In this document: one piece after another, positions 17,744 to 26,367 of the stretch | Layout of the letters: the number at the start of each line of letters is the position of its first letter | Position numbering within the stretch: position 1 is the first letter of the stretch | Assembly: GCF_022763245.1 (NCBI RefSeq) | Contig: NZ_JALEGV010000032.1 | Coordinates: 248,001-312,000 of the forward strand | Length of the DNA: 64,000 nucleotides | Direction of reading: 5' to 3' | Source: Oricola sp. | GTDB lineage: Bacteria > Pseudomonadota > Alphaproteobacteria > Rhizobiales > Rhizobiaceae | Notes under the pieces: model-generated | What the model was told of the DNA's origin: nothing | The model's database searches: none | The model's input: the letters and a program-made list of their open reading frames with translations, nothing else | Translations under genes and position numbers: made by a program

Positions 17744-18643
17744 ATGGAAACACAGATCGATCTTTCGCGGCTGACCGACCTCTGCGGCCGCCATTTCAAC
17801 GGTATCTCCGGAGAAGCGAAGGATTTGCCGCCGGGCCTATCCGTCCTTCGCCGGCAGGCGCCGAGCGATATCGAGGCCGCGATCTACGAGCCGGTCGTCT
17901 GCCTGATCCTTCAGGGGAGCAAGGTCACGTCGATTGGCGACCAGACGGTGTCGCTGCGGCGCGGGGATGCGCTGCTGGTCAGTCACGACCTGCCGGTGGT
18001 CTCCCGCATCATCGAGGCGAGCGCCGACGTTCCCTATCTCGCCGTCGTGCTGTCGCTCGATCTCAGCCTCGTGCGCAGCCTCTATGAACAGGTCGCCGAC
18101 GCGCCGGTGCCCGAGACTCGGCGCCGGTCGCTGTCGAAGGGGCGTGCCGAGGAGAGTTGGCTCGAACCGCTGATCCGGTATTTCGAACTGATGGACAATC
18201 CGCTGGACGCGCGCGTTCTCGGTCCTTCCATCCGGCGCGAGATCCATTATCGCCTGCTTGTGTCATCGATTGGAACGATGCTGCGCGACCTGCTCGTCGC
18301 GGACAGCCATGCCAGCCGCGTCGCCAAGGCCATTCGAAAGGTGCGGGCGGAGTTTCGGTCTCCGCTCAGCGTCACGGATCTCGCCAGGACCGCAGGCATG
18401 AGCGCGTCGTCGTTTCACGAGCATTTCCGCACGGTGACCGGCACGACGCCGCTGCAATATCAAAAGGACCTCCGCCTGATCGAGGCGAAGGCCCTGCTGG
18501 TCGACCGGAGCCGAACAGTGTCCCAGGTCGCATTTGCCGTCGGCTATGAAAGCCCGACCCATTTCAGCCGCGACTACAGCCGCAAGTTCGGCCTGCCTCC
18601 CAGCCGCCAGGCAACGCCCCTGACGGCTTCGAACCCGGCCTAG
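17744..18643 (+). CDS. AraC-family transcriptional regulator (AraC_N type)
   Basis: A 299-residue regulator with an N-terminal cupin-like sensor (SDIEAAIYEPVVCLILQGSKVTSIGDQTVSLRRGDALLVSHDLPV is the AraC_N signature) and a C-terminal double helix-turn-helix (LSVTDLARTAGMSASSFHEHFRTVTGTTPLQYQKDLRL ... VSQVAFAVGYESPTHFSRDYSRKFG). METQIDLSRL at 17744 is the natural start; the open frame further upstream covers the shared promoter region. Its divergent neighbour is the frameshifted SDR, and regulators of this type commonly control an adjacent dehydrogenase. Confidence 0.92.
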   Translation: METQIDLSRLTDLCGRHFNGISGEAKDLPPGLSVLRRQAPSDIEAAIYEPVVCLILQGSKVTSIGDQTVSLRRGDALLVSHDLPVVSRIIEASADVPYLAVVLSLDLSLVRSLYEQVADAPVPETRRRSLSKGRAEESWLEPLIRYFELMDNPLDARVLGPSIRREIHYRLLVSSIGTMLRDLLVADSHASRVAKAIRKVRAEFRSPLSVTDLARTAGMSASSFHEHFRTVTGTTPLQYQKDLRLIEAKALLVDRSRTVSQVAFAVGYESPTHFSRDYSRKFGLPPSRQATPLTASNPA

Positions 18644-18675
18644 GATCGGGTTTCCGTCGTCGCGCCACAGCCTGT

Positions 18676-19572
18676 TCAGCCGAGATGCCGCTTGAACCAG
18701 TCGATCGTGCGGGTCCAGGCGAGTTCGGCTGCTTCCTCGTCGTAGCGGGGCGTGGAATCGTTGTGGAAGCCATGGTTGGCGTCCTCGTAGAAATAGGCCT
18801 CGTAGGTCTTGCCGGCTGCCTTCAGCGCCTCCTCATAGGCCGGCCACCCGGCATTGACGCGTTCGTCGAGCGCTCCGTAGTGCAACAGCAGCGGTGCCTG
18901 AATCCGCTCCACGTCGGCGGCGTCCGCCTGGCGTCCGTAGAAGGGCACGGCGGCACCGAGTTCGGGATAGGCGACGGCCGCGGCATTGGCGACACCGCCG
19001 CCATAGCAGAACCCGGTGATGCCGACCTTTCCGGCAACGGACTCATGCGCCATCAGGAATTCGACGGCGGCGAAGAAATCGTTCATCAGCTTCTCGCCGT
19101 CGACCTGCCGCTGCAACTCGCGGCCGGCTTCGTCATTGCCCGGATAGCCGCCCATCGGCGTCAGCCCGTCGGGCGCCATGGCGATGAAGCCGGCCTTGGC
19201 GACGCGGCGGGCCACGTCCTGGATATAGGGGTTGAGGCCACGATTCTCGTGCACCACGACGACGCCGGGCGCCATCTCCATCGCGGTCGGGCGAACCAGA
19301 TAGGCGCGCATCTCGCCGTGGCCGTTCGGGGAGGGGTAGGTGATCCATTCGGCCTTGATGTCGGGATCGTTGAAGCTCACCTGTTCGGCCAGCGCATAAT
19401 CGGGGCTCATCAGCGACAGGATCGCCGCGGCCGTCAGGCCGCCGACGGCGAATTTGCCGGCGCGATCGAGGAATTCTCGCTTGGTGATGATGCCGTGGGC
19501 ATAGAAGTCGTAGAGTTCCAGAAGCTCGGGACTGAAGTCCTTCGCGGTCAATCTGCGGTCATGCGTGTTCAT
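18676..19572 (-). CDS. YghX-like dienelactone hydrolase family protein
   Basis: A 298-residue alpha/beta hydrolase. The N-terminal part ([45 protein letters not shown]) has a Tat-like or membrane-anchoring hydrophobic stretch and resembles YghX of enterobacteria. The hydrolase domain has [16 protein letters not shown], the nucleophile motif GFCYGGG with cysteine, DERVNAG with the acid and ANHGFHND with the histidine, so the Cys-Asp-His triad of dienelactone hydrolases is complete. Substrate unknown. It is convergent with the AraC-type gene, 32 bases apart. Confidence 0.88.
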   Translation of the reverse strand: MNTHDRRLTAKDFSPELLELYDFYAHGIITKREFLDRAGKFAVGGLTAAAILSLMSPDYALAEQVSFNDPDIKAEWITYPSPNGHGEMRAYLVRPTAMEMAPGVVVVHENRGLNPYIQDVARRVAKAGFIAMAPDGLTPMGGYPGNDEAGRELQRQVDGEKLMNDFFAAVEFLMAHESVAGKVGITGFCYGGGVANAAAVAYPELGAAVPFYGRQADAADVERIQAPLLLHYGALDERVNAGWPAYEEALKAAGKTYEAYFYEDANHGFHNDSTPRYDEEAAELAWTRTIDWFKRHLG

Positions 19573-19677
19573 CGGGGGGCTCCTCTCTTCCGAGGGTCCC
19601 AGAATACCAGCACCACATGGTTTCCCGTCTTGAACATTTCGTGAGGGAAGCGGGGCTGGACGGACGGCGGATCGCGC

Positions 19678-20442
19678 CTATTTCACCCAGCCGGTCGCGA
19701 CGGATCTGGCCCAGTTCGGACGGTTGCGCTCACGGGCGAGGCCCGCCATGCGCGCGGTGTCGTAGGGCACGTGCCGGAAGGATGTCATCCAGCCCTCGGG
19801 ACGCCTTTCCACGATGGCGTAGCAGGCCGCCGGCGTGCCGGTCTGCATGGCGTGGGGATAGGGCTCGTCATCGACGTAACCCGGACAGCCGACGCTCCCC
19901 GGATTGAGGACGGTGCGACCGTCGGCGAGATCCACGCGCCTCGGCAGGTGCGAGTGCCCGCACAGCAGAAGGCTCGCGGCGATGCCGGCCGCTTCGGCGG
20001 CTATGTCCGCCTCCGGCCGGATCAGCACGCCGCCGTCCGGCGCCACGCGCTCGAACCAGTAGGTCGTGTCGCTCGCCGGGGTTCCGTGACACAGAAAGAC
20101 GTCGTCCGCGAGGAGCCGGGTCGGCGGCAACGCGCGCAGCCATTCGAGGTGGCGGTCCTCCAACTCGTCATACGCGATGCGGTCCGAGGGGCCCATCTCC
20201 TCGGGATCGGTTTCGACGAGCCAGCGGTCGTGATTGCCGCGAATGCAGATCATGTCGCGCGCCATCAGGATCTCGATCGTCTCGCGCGCCGCGAGCGGTC
20301 CGCTCAGATGGTCTCCGAGATTGACGATGCTCGCGATGCCTTGCGCGTCGATGTCGGAGAGCACGGCGATCAAGGCGTCCGAATTGCCGTGGATGTCGGC
20401 GATGACGGCGAATTTTCTGGCGTCGAACTCTGTCATGGGCAC
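19678..20442 (-). CDS. Calcineurin-like metallophosphoesterase
   Basis: A 254-residue phosphoesterase of the YfcE/MJ0936 type. The metal-binding motifs appear in order: FAVIADIHGN, VNLGDHLSG, CIRGNHDRW, FLCHGTP and LLCGHSHLPRRV followed by LNPGSVG. Every expected metal ligand is present, so the enzyme should be active on phosphodiesters or phosphomonoesters; the natural substrate is not inferable. Two close starts exist (ATG at 20442 and 20436). It is transcribed alone. Confidence 0.9.
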   Translation of the reverse strand: MPMTEFDARKFAVIADIHGNSDALIAVLSDIDAQGIASIVNLGDHLSGPLAARETIEILMARDMICIRGNHDRWLVETDPEEMGPSDRIAYDELEDRHLEWLRALPPTRLLADDVFLCHGTPASDTTYWFERVAPDGGVLIRPEADIAAEAAGIAASLLLCGHSHLPRRVDLADGRTVLNPGSVGCPGYVDDEPYPHAMQTGTPAACYAIVERRPEGWMTSFRHVPYDTARMAGLARERNRPNWARSVATGWVK

Positions 20443-20584
20443 ACACTACAGCGCCGCCAAATCCTGCCAAGCCGGATTTGCGTCTCGCTTGCGTCCCGGC
20501 CCGAGTGCCATCGTTGCTTGTGCTTTCGCCTGCTATGATGCTTGAGGTAAGGGCGGTTTGGCCGCAGGTGCGACCGATGCTATC

Positions 20585-20599
20585 ATTACGTTAGGTAAT
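20585..20599. promoter_or_regulatory. ATTAC-N5-GTAAT inverted repeat upstream of the MFS gene
   Basis: ATTAC (20585-20589) and GTAAT (20595-20599) flank GTTAG, 28 bases before the MFS start. The core resembles the element at 14495-14508. The position suits an operator. Confidence 0.4.
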
Positions 20600-20627
20600 C
20601 TTGCGGGCGCGCGCGGGGGGAGAGGAC

Positions 20628-21842
20628 ATGTCGAACACGGACCACTTGTCGCCATATCGCTGGACCATCGTCTTCGCGTCCGCCCTGATCCTGGCCATCT
20701 CGATGGGATCCATCGTCAACGGAATGTCGGCCTTCGTCGTGCCGATGCAGGAGGCCTATGGCTGGGAGCGCGGCGACATCGCGCTGATCAATGTCGCGGG
20801 GATCGTCGGTCTCGCCGCGGGCGGCCTGATCATGGGGCCGCAGGCGGACCGGCGGGGAACCCGTCCGGTCGTCCTGTTCGGCGCGGTCGCCATCGGCGCG
20901 TGCTATCTGGCCGCATCGCTCGCCGGTGCCCTTTGGCACTTCTACGGACTGATGTTTCTCGCCGGCTTCTTCGGCGCGGCCGCGATCTTCCCGCCGATCA
21001 TGGCTTCGGTCGGCAACTGGTTTCCGGTCGGGGCCGGACTGGCCATTGGCATCGCGTCGGGCGGGCAGGCGCTGGGGCAGGGCGGTGTGCCGTTCGCGTC
21101 GTCCTACCTGATCGGACAGTTCGGCATCAGCGGTGCGCTCGGGATCACCGGTGTGGTGATGCTCGTCGTGCTGGTGCCGCTTTCGCTGCTGCTGCGCCAG
21201 TCGCCGGCGATGTCCGCAAAGGGCGCCTCGGCCCAGGTCGCGCAGGAGAAGACCTATCCGCCCGCGCGGCTGGTGATCCCGGCGATGAGCCTCGCGATCC
21301 TGCTGTGCTGCACCTGCATGTCCGTCCCGCTCATGCATCTCGTGCCGCTCTGCCAGGACCGCGGCTTCGCGCTGGAGGAGGCGAGCAGCGTCATCTTCCT
21401 GATGCTGATGGTGGCGATCGCCGGCCGGGTGGCGTTCGGCAAGCTGGCCGACATCATCGGCGCGCTGCCCGCCTACATGACCGCGACGGCATGGATGGGC
21501 CTGCTCGTCTACGGCTTCATGTGGATGGACACGCTGACGGATTTCTACCTCTACGCCGCGGTCTACGGGTTCGGCTATGCCGGCGTGATGACGGGCGTTC
21601 TGGTGTCGATCGCCACGCTCATCCATCCGTCCCGCCGCGCCTCGGCCATGGCGGTCGTCAGCCTCTTCGGCTGGATCGGCCACGCCAATGGCGGCTATCT
21701 CGGCGGCTTCCTGTTCGACCTGACGGGAGAATACTCGCTCGCCTACGCCATCGCCGCCTACGCCGCCGCGATCAACCTCGTCGTGGTCGGCACGCTCTAC
21801 ATGAAGACGCGCGGCCCGCGGCTGCGGGCGGTCAGTGCGTGA
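20628..21842 (+). CDS. MFS transporter
   Basis: A 404-residue membrane protein with about twelve hydrophobic segments. The loop between segments 2 and 3 (LIMGPQADRRGTRPVVLFGA) is the G-x(4)-D-R-x-G-R-like major-facilitator signature, and FGKLADIIGALPAY repeats it in the second half. The general appearance (EAYGWERGDIALINVAGIVGLAAGG) fits the oxalate/monocarboxylate-type MFS group. The ATG at 20628 follows a GGGGGGAGAGG ribosome site. The substrate is not inferable. It is followed by a convergent M48 peptidase gene. Confidence 0.9.
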   Translation: MSNTDHLSPYRWTIVFASALILAISMGSIVNGMSAFVVPMQEAYGWERGDIALINVAGIVGLAAGGLIMGPQADRRGTRPVVLFGAVAIGACYLAASLAGALWHFYGLMFLAGFFGAAAIFPPIMASVGNWFPVGAGLAIGIASGGQALGQGGVPFASSYLIGQFGISGALGITGVVMLVVLVPLSLLLRQSPAMSAKGASAQVAQEKTYPPARLVIPAMSLAILLCCTCMSVPLMHLVPLCQDRGFALEEASSVIFLMLMVAIAGRVAFGKLADIIGALPAYMTATAWMGLLVYGFMWMDTLTDFYLYAAVYGFGYAGVMTGVLVSIATLIHPSRRASAMAVVSLFGWIGHANGGYLGGFLFDLTGEYSLAYAIAAYAAAINLVVVGTLYMKTRGPRLRAVSA

Positions 21843-21901
21843 AATTGGCCATCGCGGCGTTGTCGCGAATACACCGTGCACTTTCCCCGCGATACGGGAG
21901 G

Positions 21902-23044
21902 CTAGAACAAATCCGGATCGTCCAGCAGGGCTTGGCCATACGGCTCCAGAAACGGCTCGATCTCGGCTGCAATCGCGTCCCAATCGACAGTGTCGTCGCT
22001 GAACGTGCCCGACAGGTCCGCATGGCGCTCCAGAAAACGCAGTCGGTAGACTGTCGGCGGATGGCTCGCATCTACGGACAGCCGCTCCTCTTCCATGCGG
22101 GCAAAGAGCCGAGCGCGCTCGTTCGCCGGAACCGAACTCACTGCCGCGTTCAGTCCTGCCAGCAGCACGTGTCCGGCACCCTCGCGTTGGCCCGGCAGGC
22201 GAACGATGTGTGAGCGGACGAACGGGCGCAGCGCAAGTTTCGCCAACGAACGCCGTTCCGCCGCAGTCCCGGCGGCGTGTGCTGCAAGGAGGTCTGCATA
22301 ATATTCGGCACGCTGCGAAAGCTGCATGTGCAAGAGCCAATGTGCCCGAAACGCAAGTGTCAGCAACCACGCTACGGCCAGCATCAGCTGTCGGGCCAGA
22401 GGCACCGCCGAATCATTGTCAAGCTGCGCAAGACCAACGAATCGTCCATCCGGAACCAACATTTCAATCCAGGCGACCAGCGTGTGCCGGGCGCCCGAGA
22501 TGATCATCAAACGTGCGGGATCGCCATTCATCTCGTGCGCCAGTTCGTGAGCCAGCAGCGAGACCCGCTCTTCGGGCTCCAAGACCTGCCAAAGGGCAAG
22601 CCCAATTCCGAGGATACGACGGCGTCGCCGGCCAAAACGGCCGATGAACGCATTGTAGCAGGGATCGATGTGCAGACCGTCAATCCTGGGGGCACCCATG
22701 TTGTCGGCAAGTGCATCGACCAGGCCGAACAGCGCAGGCATGTCGCTACGGCCCAGTGGCTCTGCGCCCAGCCGATTCACGGGCGGCAGCATTCCCCAAG
22801 CCATGACCAAAAGCAGAAGACCGATGATCGCCGCGATCACCGCAAAACCGGACCAGAAGATCAGCCAGACGCCCAGCGCCGCTATCAGAGGCGGCACAGC
22901 GAGAATTGCCAGCGAAAGGGCGATGGCGATCACAGTGCTTGCGGACGGGCGAGGGCGAAGATCGCGCTCGGAGGCGGTTGCGATCCGGTCGTATTGCGCT
23001 TCCGCAACGCGCAACTTCACCCGGTCGAACCATCTATCCGCCAT
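21902..23044 (-). CDS. Membrane M48-family zinc metallopeptidase
   Basis: A 380-residue protein. Two closely spaced hydrophobic segments (about residues 37-84) precede a peptidase domain with HELAH at 166-170, the zinc-binding HExxH, and RAEYYADLLAA, which supplies the third ligand as in HtpX/Ste24 enzymes. Another hydrophobic stretch (LMLAVAWLLTLAFRAHWLL) lies between them. The layout is that of membrane-bound stress peptidases, but it is not HtpX itself. The start at 23044 gives MADRWFDRVKLRVAEAQYDR. It is transcribed alone; 23045-23206 shows no gene. Confidence 0.87.
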   Translation of the reverse strand: MADRWFDRVKLRVAEAQYDRIATASERDLRPRPSASTVIAIALSLAILAVPPLIAALGVWLIFWSGFAVIAAIIGLLLLVMAWGMLPPVNRLGAEPLGRSDMPALFGLVDALADNMGAPRIDGLHIDPCYNAFIGRFGRRRRRILGIGLALWQVLEPEERVSLLAHELAHEMNGDPARLMIISGARHTLVAWIEMLVPDGRFVGLAQLDNDSAVPLARQLMLAVAWLLTLAFRAHWLLHMQLSQRAEYYADLLAAHAAGTAAERRSLAKLALRPFVRSHIVRLPGQREGAGHVLLAGLNAAVSSVPANERARLFARMEEERLSVDASHPPTVYRLRFLERHADLSGTFSDDTVDWDAIAAEIEPFLEPYGQALLDDPDLF

Positions 23045-23206
23045 GACGGACTCGTTCCCTCTGCCGCTCTGTGAGAGTCGAATCACGCTGTCGACTGCGT
23101 GTCAACTTGCAGCTTTGCCGTGCAGAAGCGCTAAGACTTCCTCATTCTCCTGCATATTCAGTACAGAGGGCGGTGAATGTTCCCTCGAGGCCAGTGTTCA
23201 GTATGA

Positions 23207-24859
23207 TCACTCCACCGGATACCAATACTGCGCCGACGTCGCGCCGCGTTCGATCACCACGAAATTGTTGGCGAAGACGCGGAACGGGGCGGACCATTCG
23301 CCGTCCGGCCATTGCACGCGAATCTGGGCGCGTTCGGCCGTGCCGGTGCCGACATGGACGAAGCCGGCCGAGCCCGAGGCGTGGCCGCCGCCGACGCGCA
23401 GTTTGCGGGTGCGGGTCTCGTTGCCGGACTTGACCGTGACGGTCGCGCCGATCGCGTCGCGGTTGACGCCGTTCTGGCGCAATTCGATCTCCAGCCAGTT
23501 GCCCATCGGCCGGGTGCCCGTCTCGGTGCGTCCGCCGGCATTGCGGAACAGGCTCACCGGCGCCTCGCGGTTGACGACGGCGAGGTCGAGCATGCCGTCC
23601 ATGTTGAAGTCGGCGACAGCCGCGCCGCGGCCGCGCCGGGGCAGGGCGATGCCCGCCTTGTCGCCCGCTTCCGTGAACCCGCCTTCGGCCTTGCCAAGCA
23701 GCAGGTTGTCCGGGTCGTAGGCGGCGAAATCCTGCATCTGCTGCACATTGCCCTTGGCGATGAACAGGTCCAGCCGGCCGTCATTGTTGAAATCGGAGAA
23801 TTCCGCGTGCCAGCCCGTCGATGGCTTGAGGTCTTCGCCGGTATAGGGCCGGTGGGCCGTCGCGCCATTGTCGAAGGCGATGTCGCGATAGACGGGGCGG
23901 TCGTGCTCGGCCTCGTCGTCCAGCGTCTGCAGCTTGGTGTCGCCCATCGAGGTGAGCGCATATTCGGGAAAGCCGTCGGCGTTGAGGTCGGCCTCGGCGA
24001 TGCCCATGCCCCAGATCTGCACCCGCCGCCAGCCGTCGGAACGGCGATAGGGGCGCGGCGGGCGATCCGGCGAGACGCGCCACAGCTGTTCCTGGCCCTC
24101 GCGATAATATTGCCGGTCATTGGTGATCCTGAGTGCCGGTTCGCCGGAGCGGTTCCAGTCGGTGAAGAGCATGGACAGCGCGCAATAGCCGGGCGTCAGC
24201 ACGTTCGGCTCCGAATAGTCCGGGCGCTCGCCGCCGGGGCCTTGCGGCCGCAGCAGAACGTTGTCGTGGCAGGTGCCCCAGGGAGATCCCGGCGCGGAGC
24301 GGTCGACATAGTTGCCGAAGGCGAGCGTCGGGAAGGGCAGATGCGGCTCGAAGGTCGCGGCGAAGGCCGTCGACCATGCGCGCCCGCCGTCGAAGGCGAA
24401 GGCGCGGTTGGCCTCGGTGAAGCTGCAATCCGGCCCGCCCTTCAGGAGGATGTTCTCGCCGACGCGCAGGACCACCAGGTCGCGGTAGCCGTCATTGTCG
24501 ATGTCGAGCGGATAGAGACCCGTCACATGGTCGCGCGCGTCTTCCGGCAGGGCGTCCGGCTTCTCTGCGAATTGCAATTCGCCGCCGATCGCGCTGCGAT
24601 TGACATAGAGGCTGGCCCTGGAGGTTCCGCCGGCAAAAGCGAGGTCCGGCATGCGGTCGCCATTGCAGTCGAAGGCGGCCGCTCCGCCGCCGACGAAATA
24701 TTCCCACGGCCCGGTGTATTGATGGTCGATGCCGGCGGCCAGCGCCTCCTCGACCATCACGGGCACATCCATCGGCAGATCGGCGGGCCCATCCTCGGCC
24801 GTGGCCGGCGCGGTCAGGACGAGGCCGGTCAGGCAGAGTGCGAAAGACAAGCGGGTCAT
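23207..24859 (-). CDS. Exported FG-GAP/VCBS repeat protein with UnbV-type C-terminus (CRTAC1-like)
   Basis: A 550-residue secreted protein: signal peptide MTRLSFALCLTGLVLTAPATA, then at least five calcium-binding FG-GAP/VCBS motifs (DCNGDRMPDLAF, DIDNDGYRDLVV, DLNADGFPEYAL, DFNNDGRLDLFI, DFNMDGMLDLAV) predicting a beta-propeller. The C-terminal 100 residues (NWLEIELRQNGVNRDAIGATVTVKSG ... VGGGHASGSAGFVHVGTG) are the ASPIC/UnbV domain. The start overlaps the stop of the di-haem oxidoreductase gene by four bases, so the two exported proteins are almost certainly co-translated partners. Substrate and location beyond export are unknown. Confidence 0.88.
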   Translation of the reverse strand: MTRLSFALCLTGLVLTAPATAEDGPADLPMDVPVMVEEALAAGIDHQYTGPWEYFVGGGAAAFDCNGDRMPDLAFAGGTSRASLYVNRSAIGGELQFAEKPDALPEDARDHVTGLYPLDIDNDGYRDLVVLRVGENILLKGGPDCSFTEANRAFAFDGGRAWSTAFAATFEPHLPFPTLAFGNYVDRSAPGSPWGTCHDNVLLRPQGPGGERPDYSEPNVLTPGYCALSMLFTDWNRSGEPALRITNDRQYYREGQEQLWRVSPDRPPRPYRRSDGWRRVQIWGMGIAEADLNADGFPEYALTSMGDTKLQTLDDEAEHDRPVYRDIAFDNGATAHRPYTGEDLKPSTGWHAEFSDFNNDGRLDLFIAKGNVQQMQDFAAYDPDNLLLGKAEGGFTEAGDKAGIALPRRGRGAAVADFNMDGMLDLAVVNREAPVSLFRNAGGRTETGTRPMGNWLEIELRQNGVNRDAIGATVTVKSGNETRTRKLRVGGGHASGSAGFVHVGTGTAERAQIRVQWPDGEWSAPFRVFANNFVVIERGATSAQYWYPVE

Positions 24860-26367
24860 TGCGGGATCACCAGGGTCTTGAGGAACGCGATGAGGGCGCT
24901 GCGTTCGTCCTCGGCCAGATCGAGATAGGCGTCGCGCGAGGCCCGCGCGTCGCCGCCATGGGCGCGGATGACGCCGTCGAGCGTCGTGAAGTCGCCGCGA
25001 TGGCCGTAGGGGGACGTCGAGGCCACGCCCCACAATTCGGAGGTCTGGAACTCGTTGCGCTCGACGAAACGCTGCCCGAGCAACTCGTTGCCGAGCGCGG
25101 CGACCTGCCGGTCGGTGATCACGTGGCGCTTCAGGTCGCCGAAGGTCGGGATCAGGTAGTCGCCGTCGGCATTGCGCTCCAGCGTGTCGGCCCAGTCGGT
25201 CAGGGCCAGGTCGTAGGTCACGGCGTCGGCCTCGCCGCCGCGCAGCGTCCCGGCGGCGTCGAACGGGCCGGGATCGGCGAAGGCGAGACTTTCGAGCGGC
25301 AGCGCGCGCAGGTGGCAGGCATTGCAGCCGATCGTGTCGAAATGCGCGCTGCCCCGGGCGGCGGCTTCGCGCCAGGCGGGGTCGTCCGGCGTCTCGGCGA
25401 TCGGCGGCGGCAGGGTCGCCTGCCAGGCGACCAGGGCGGAAATGTCGCCTTCGGTCAGTTCGTCGGCATGGCCGTCCTCGTCGAAATCGGTCTCGCCGGT
25501 CCAGCGCGCCCCGAAACGCTCGGTCGCCTGCATGCCGTGATGCTGGTTCATCGCATTGATGGCGAACTGGCGCAGAGACGTCATCACGCCCTTCTGGCTG
25601 AACGGCCGGATGACGAGGTCTGTATCGACGCCGTCGATCTGGCGCAGGTCGAGGATGCCGTCCGGTTGGGCGGTCACCTTGCCGAAATGCACGCCCTTGG
25701 TGACGAGGTCGGCGGTCACAGCCTCGCCGGTGTCGCGGGCCTTGCGCAGCGCGTCGCGCCGGATCGCCTGCAGGTCGGCTGACATTTCGCGGGCCAGCAA
25801 TTCGACGAGCCCCGCGCCCATCAGGTGGTTGGTGTTGCGCTCGTTGGAGAATTGCGGATCGACGGTGTCGAAATCGGCGTTCACGAAGCCCTCATTGACG
25901 AAGACGTTGACCGTGAAATCGCCCGCGCCGCCCGTCACCGGTTCGCGGTGGCAGCTCGAACAGGCGTTGGCGTCCATGCCGGCGATGCGCTGGAAAAGCG
26001 TGTCGGGCGGGCGCTTGCGCTTGGTGGGGATGATCGCCTGCGTCGCCATCTTGCGGCCGGCGCCGTCCAGTTCGGTGAATTTCGCTGTAAACAGCGCTTC
26101 GCCCCGGTCCACGAGCTCGGTGAGCGTGTCGCGGTCGAGCGTGCCCGACAGGGCGGACTGGTCGACATGCCGGGCAATCGCGCGTTCGGCCCAGGGCTCG
26201 TCGCCCGCCAGCGCCGGCGCGGCGAGGGCGAGCAGGACCGGCAGGGCGGAGGCGAGCCGCCTCGCGGCTTTGCGCTCAGGCCGGCTCGGCGATCCCGCCG
26301 GCGAGCTGCGCGTCGATTTCGCACAATGCGTCGATGCCACATCCTTCGAGGATGAAGGGCGTTTCAT
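24856..26367 (-). CDS. Di-haem c-type oxidoreductase (DHOR/DUF1111-like)
   Basis: About 500 residues with two c-type haem sites: ACSSCHREPVTGGAGDF in the first third and GCNACHLRALPLESL later. The pattern, with LWGVASTSPYGHRGDFTTLDGVIRAHGG near the end, matches the putative di-haem peroxidase/DHOR family. A hydrophobic run (LASALPVLLALAAPALA) before GDEPWAERAIARH is the signal peptide. The start is unsettled: ATG at 26367 or GTG at 26340, both inside the 3' end of the ROK gene (64-92 bases of overlap). It is coupled to the downstream FG-GAP gene by ATGA. The periplasmic electron partner is not visible. Confidence 0.8.
   Translation of the reverse strand: MKRPSSSKDVASTHCAKSTRSSPAGSPSRPERKAARRLASALPVLLALAAPALAGDEPWAERAIARHVDQSALSGTLDRDTLTELVDRGEALFTAKFTELDGAGRKMATQAIIPTKRKRPPDTLFQRIAGMDANACSSCHREPVTGGAGDFTVNVFVNEGFVNADFDTVDPQFSNERNTNHLMGAGLVELLAREMSADLQAIRRDALRKARDTGEAVTADLVTKGVHFGKVTAQPDGILDLRQIDGVDTDLVIRPFSQKGVMTSLRQFAINAMNQHHGMQATERFGARWTGETDFDEDGHADELTEGDISALVAWQATLPPPIAETPDDPAWREAAARGSAHFDTIGCNACHLRALPLESLAFADPGPFDAAGTLRGGEADAVTYDLALTDWADTLERNADGDYLIPTFGDLKRHVITDRQVAALGNELLGQRFVERNEFQTSELWGVASTSPYGHRGDFTTLDGVIRAHGGDARASRDAYLDLAEDERSALIAFLKTLVIPQ

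Noticed and set aside
23312-24928. A 538-codon open frame on the plus strand.
   Set aside because: It is antisense to the FG-GAP/UnbV gene and shows no recognisable protein features.
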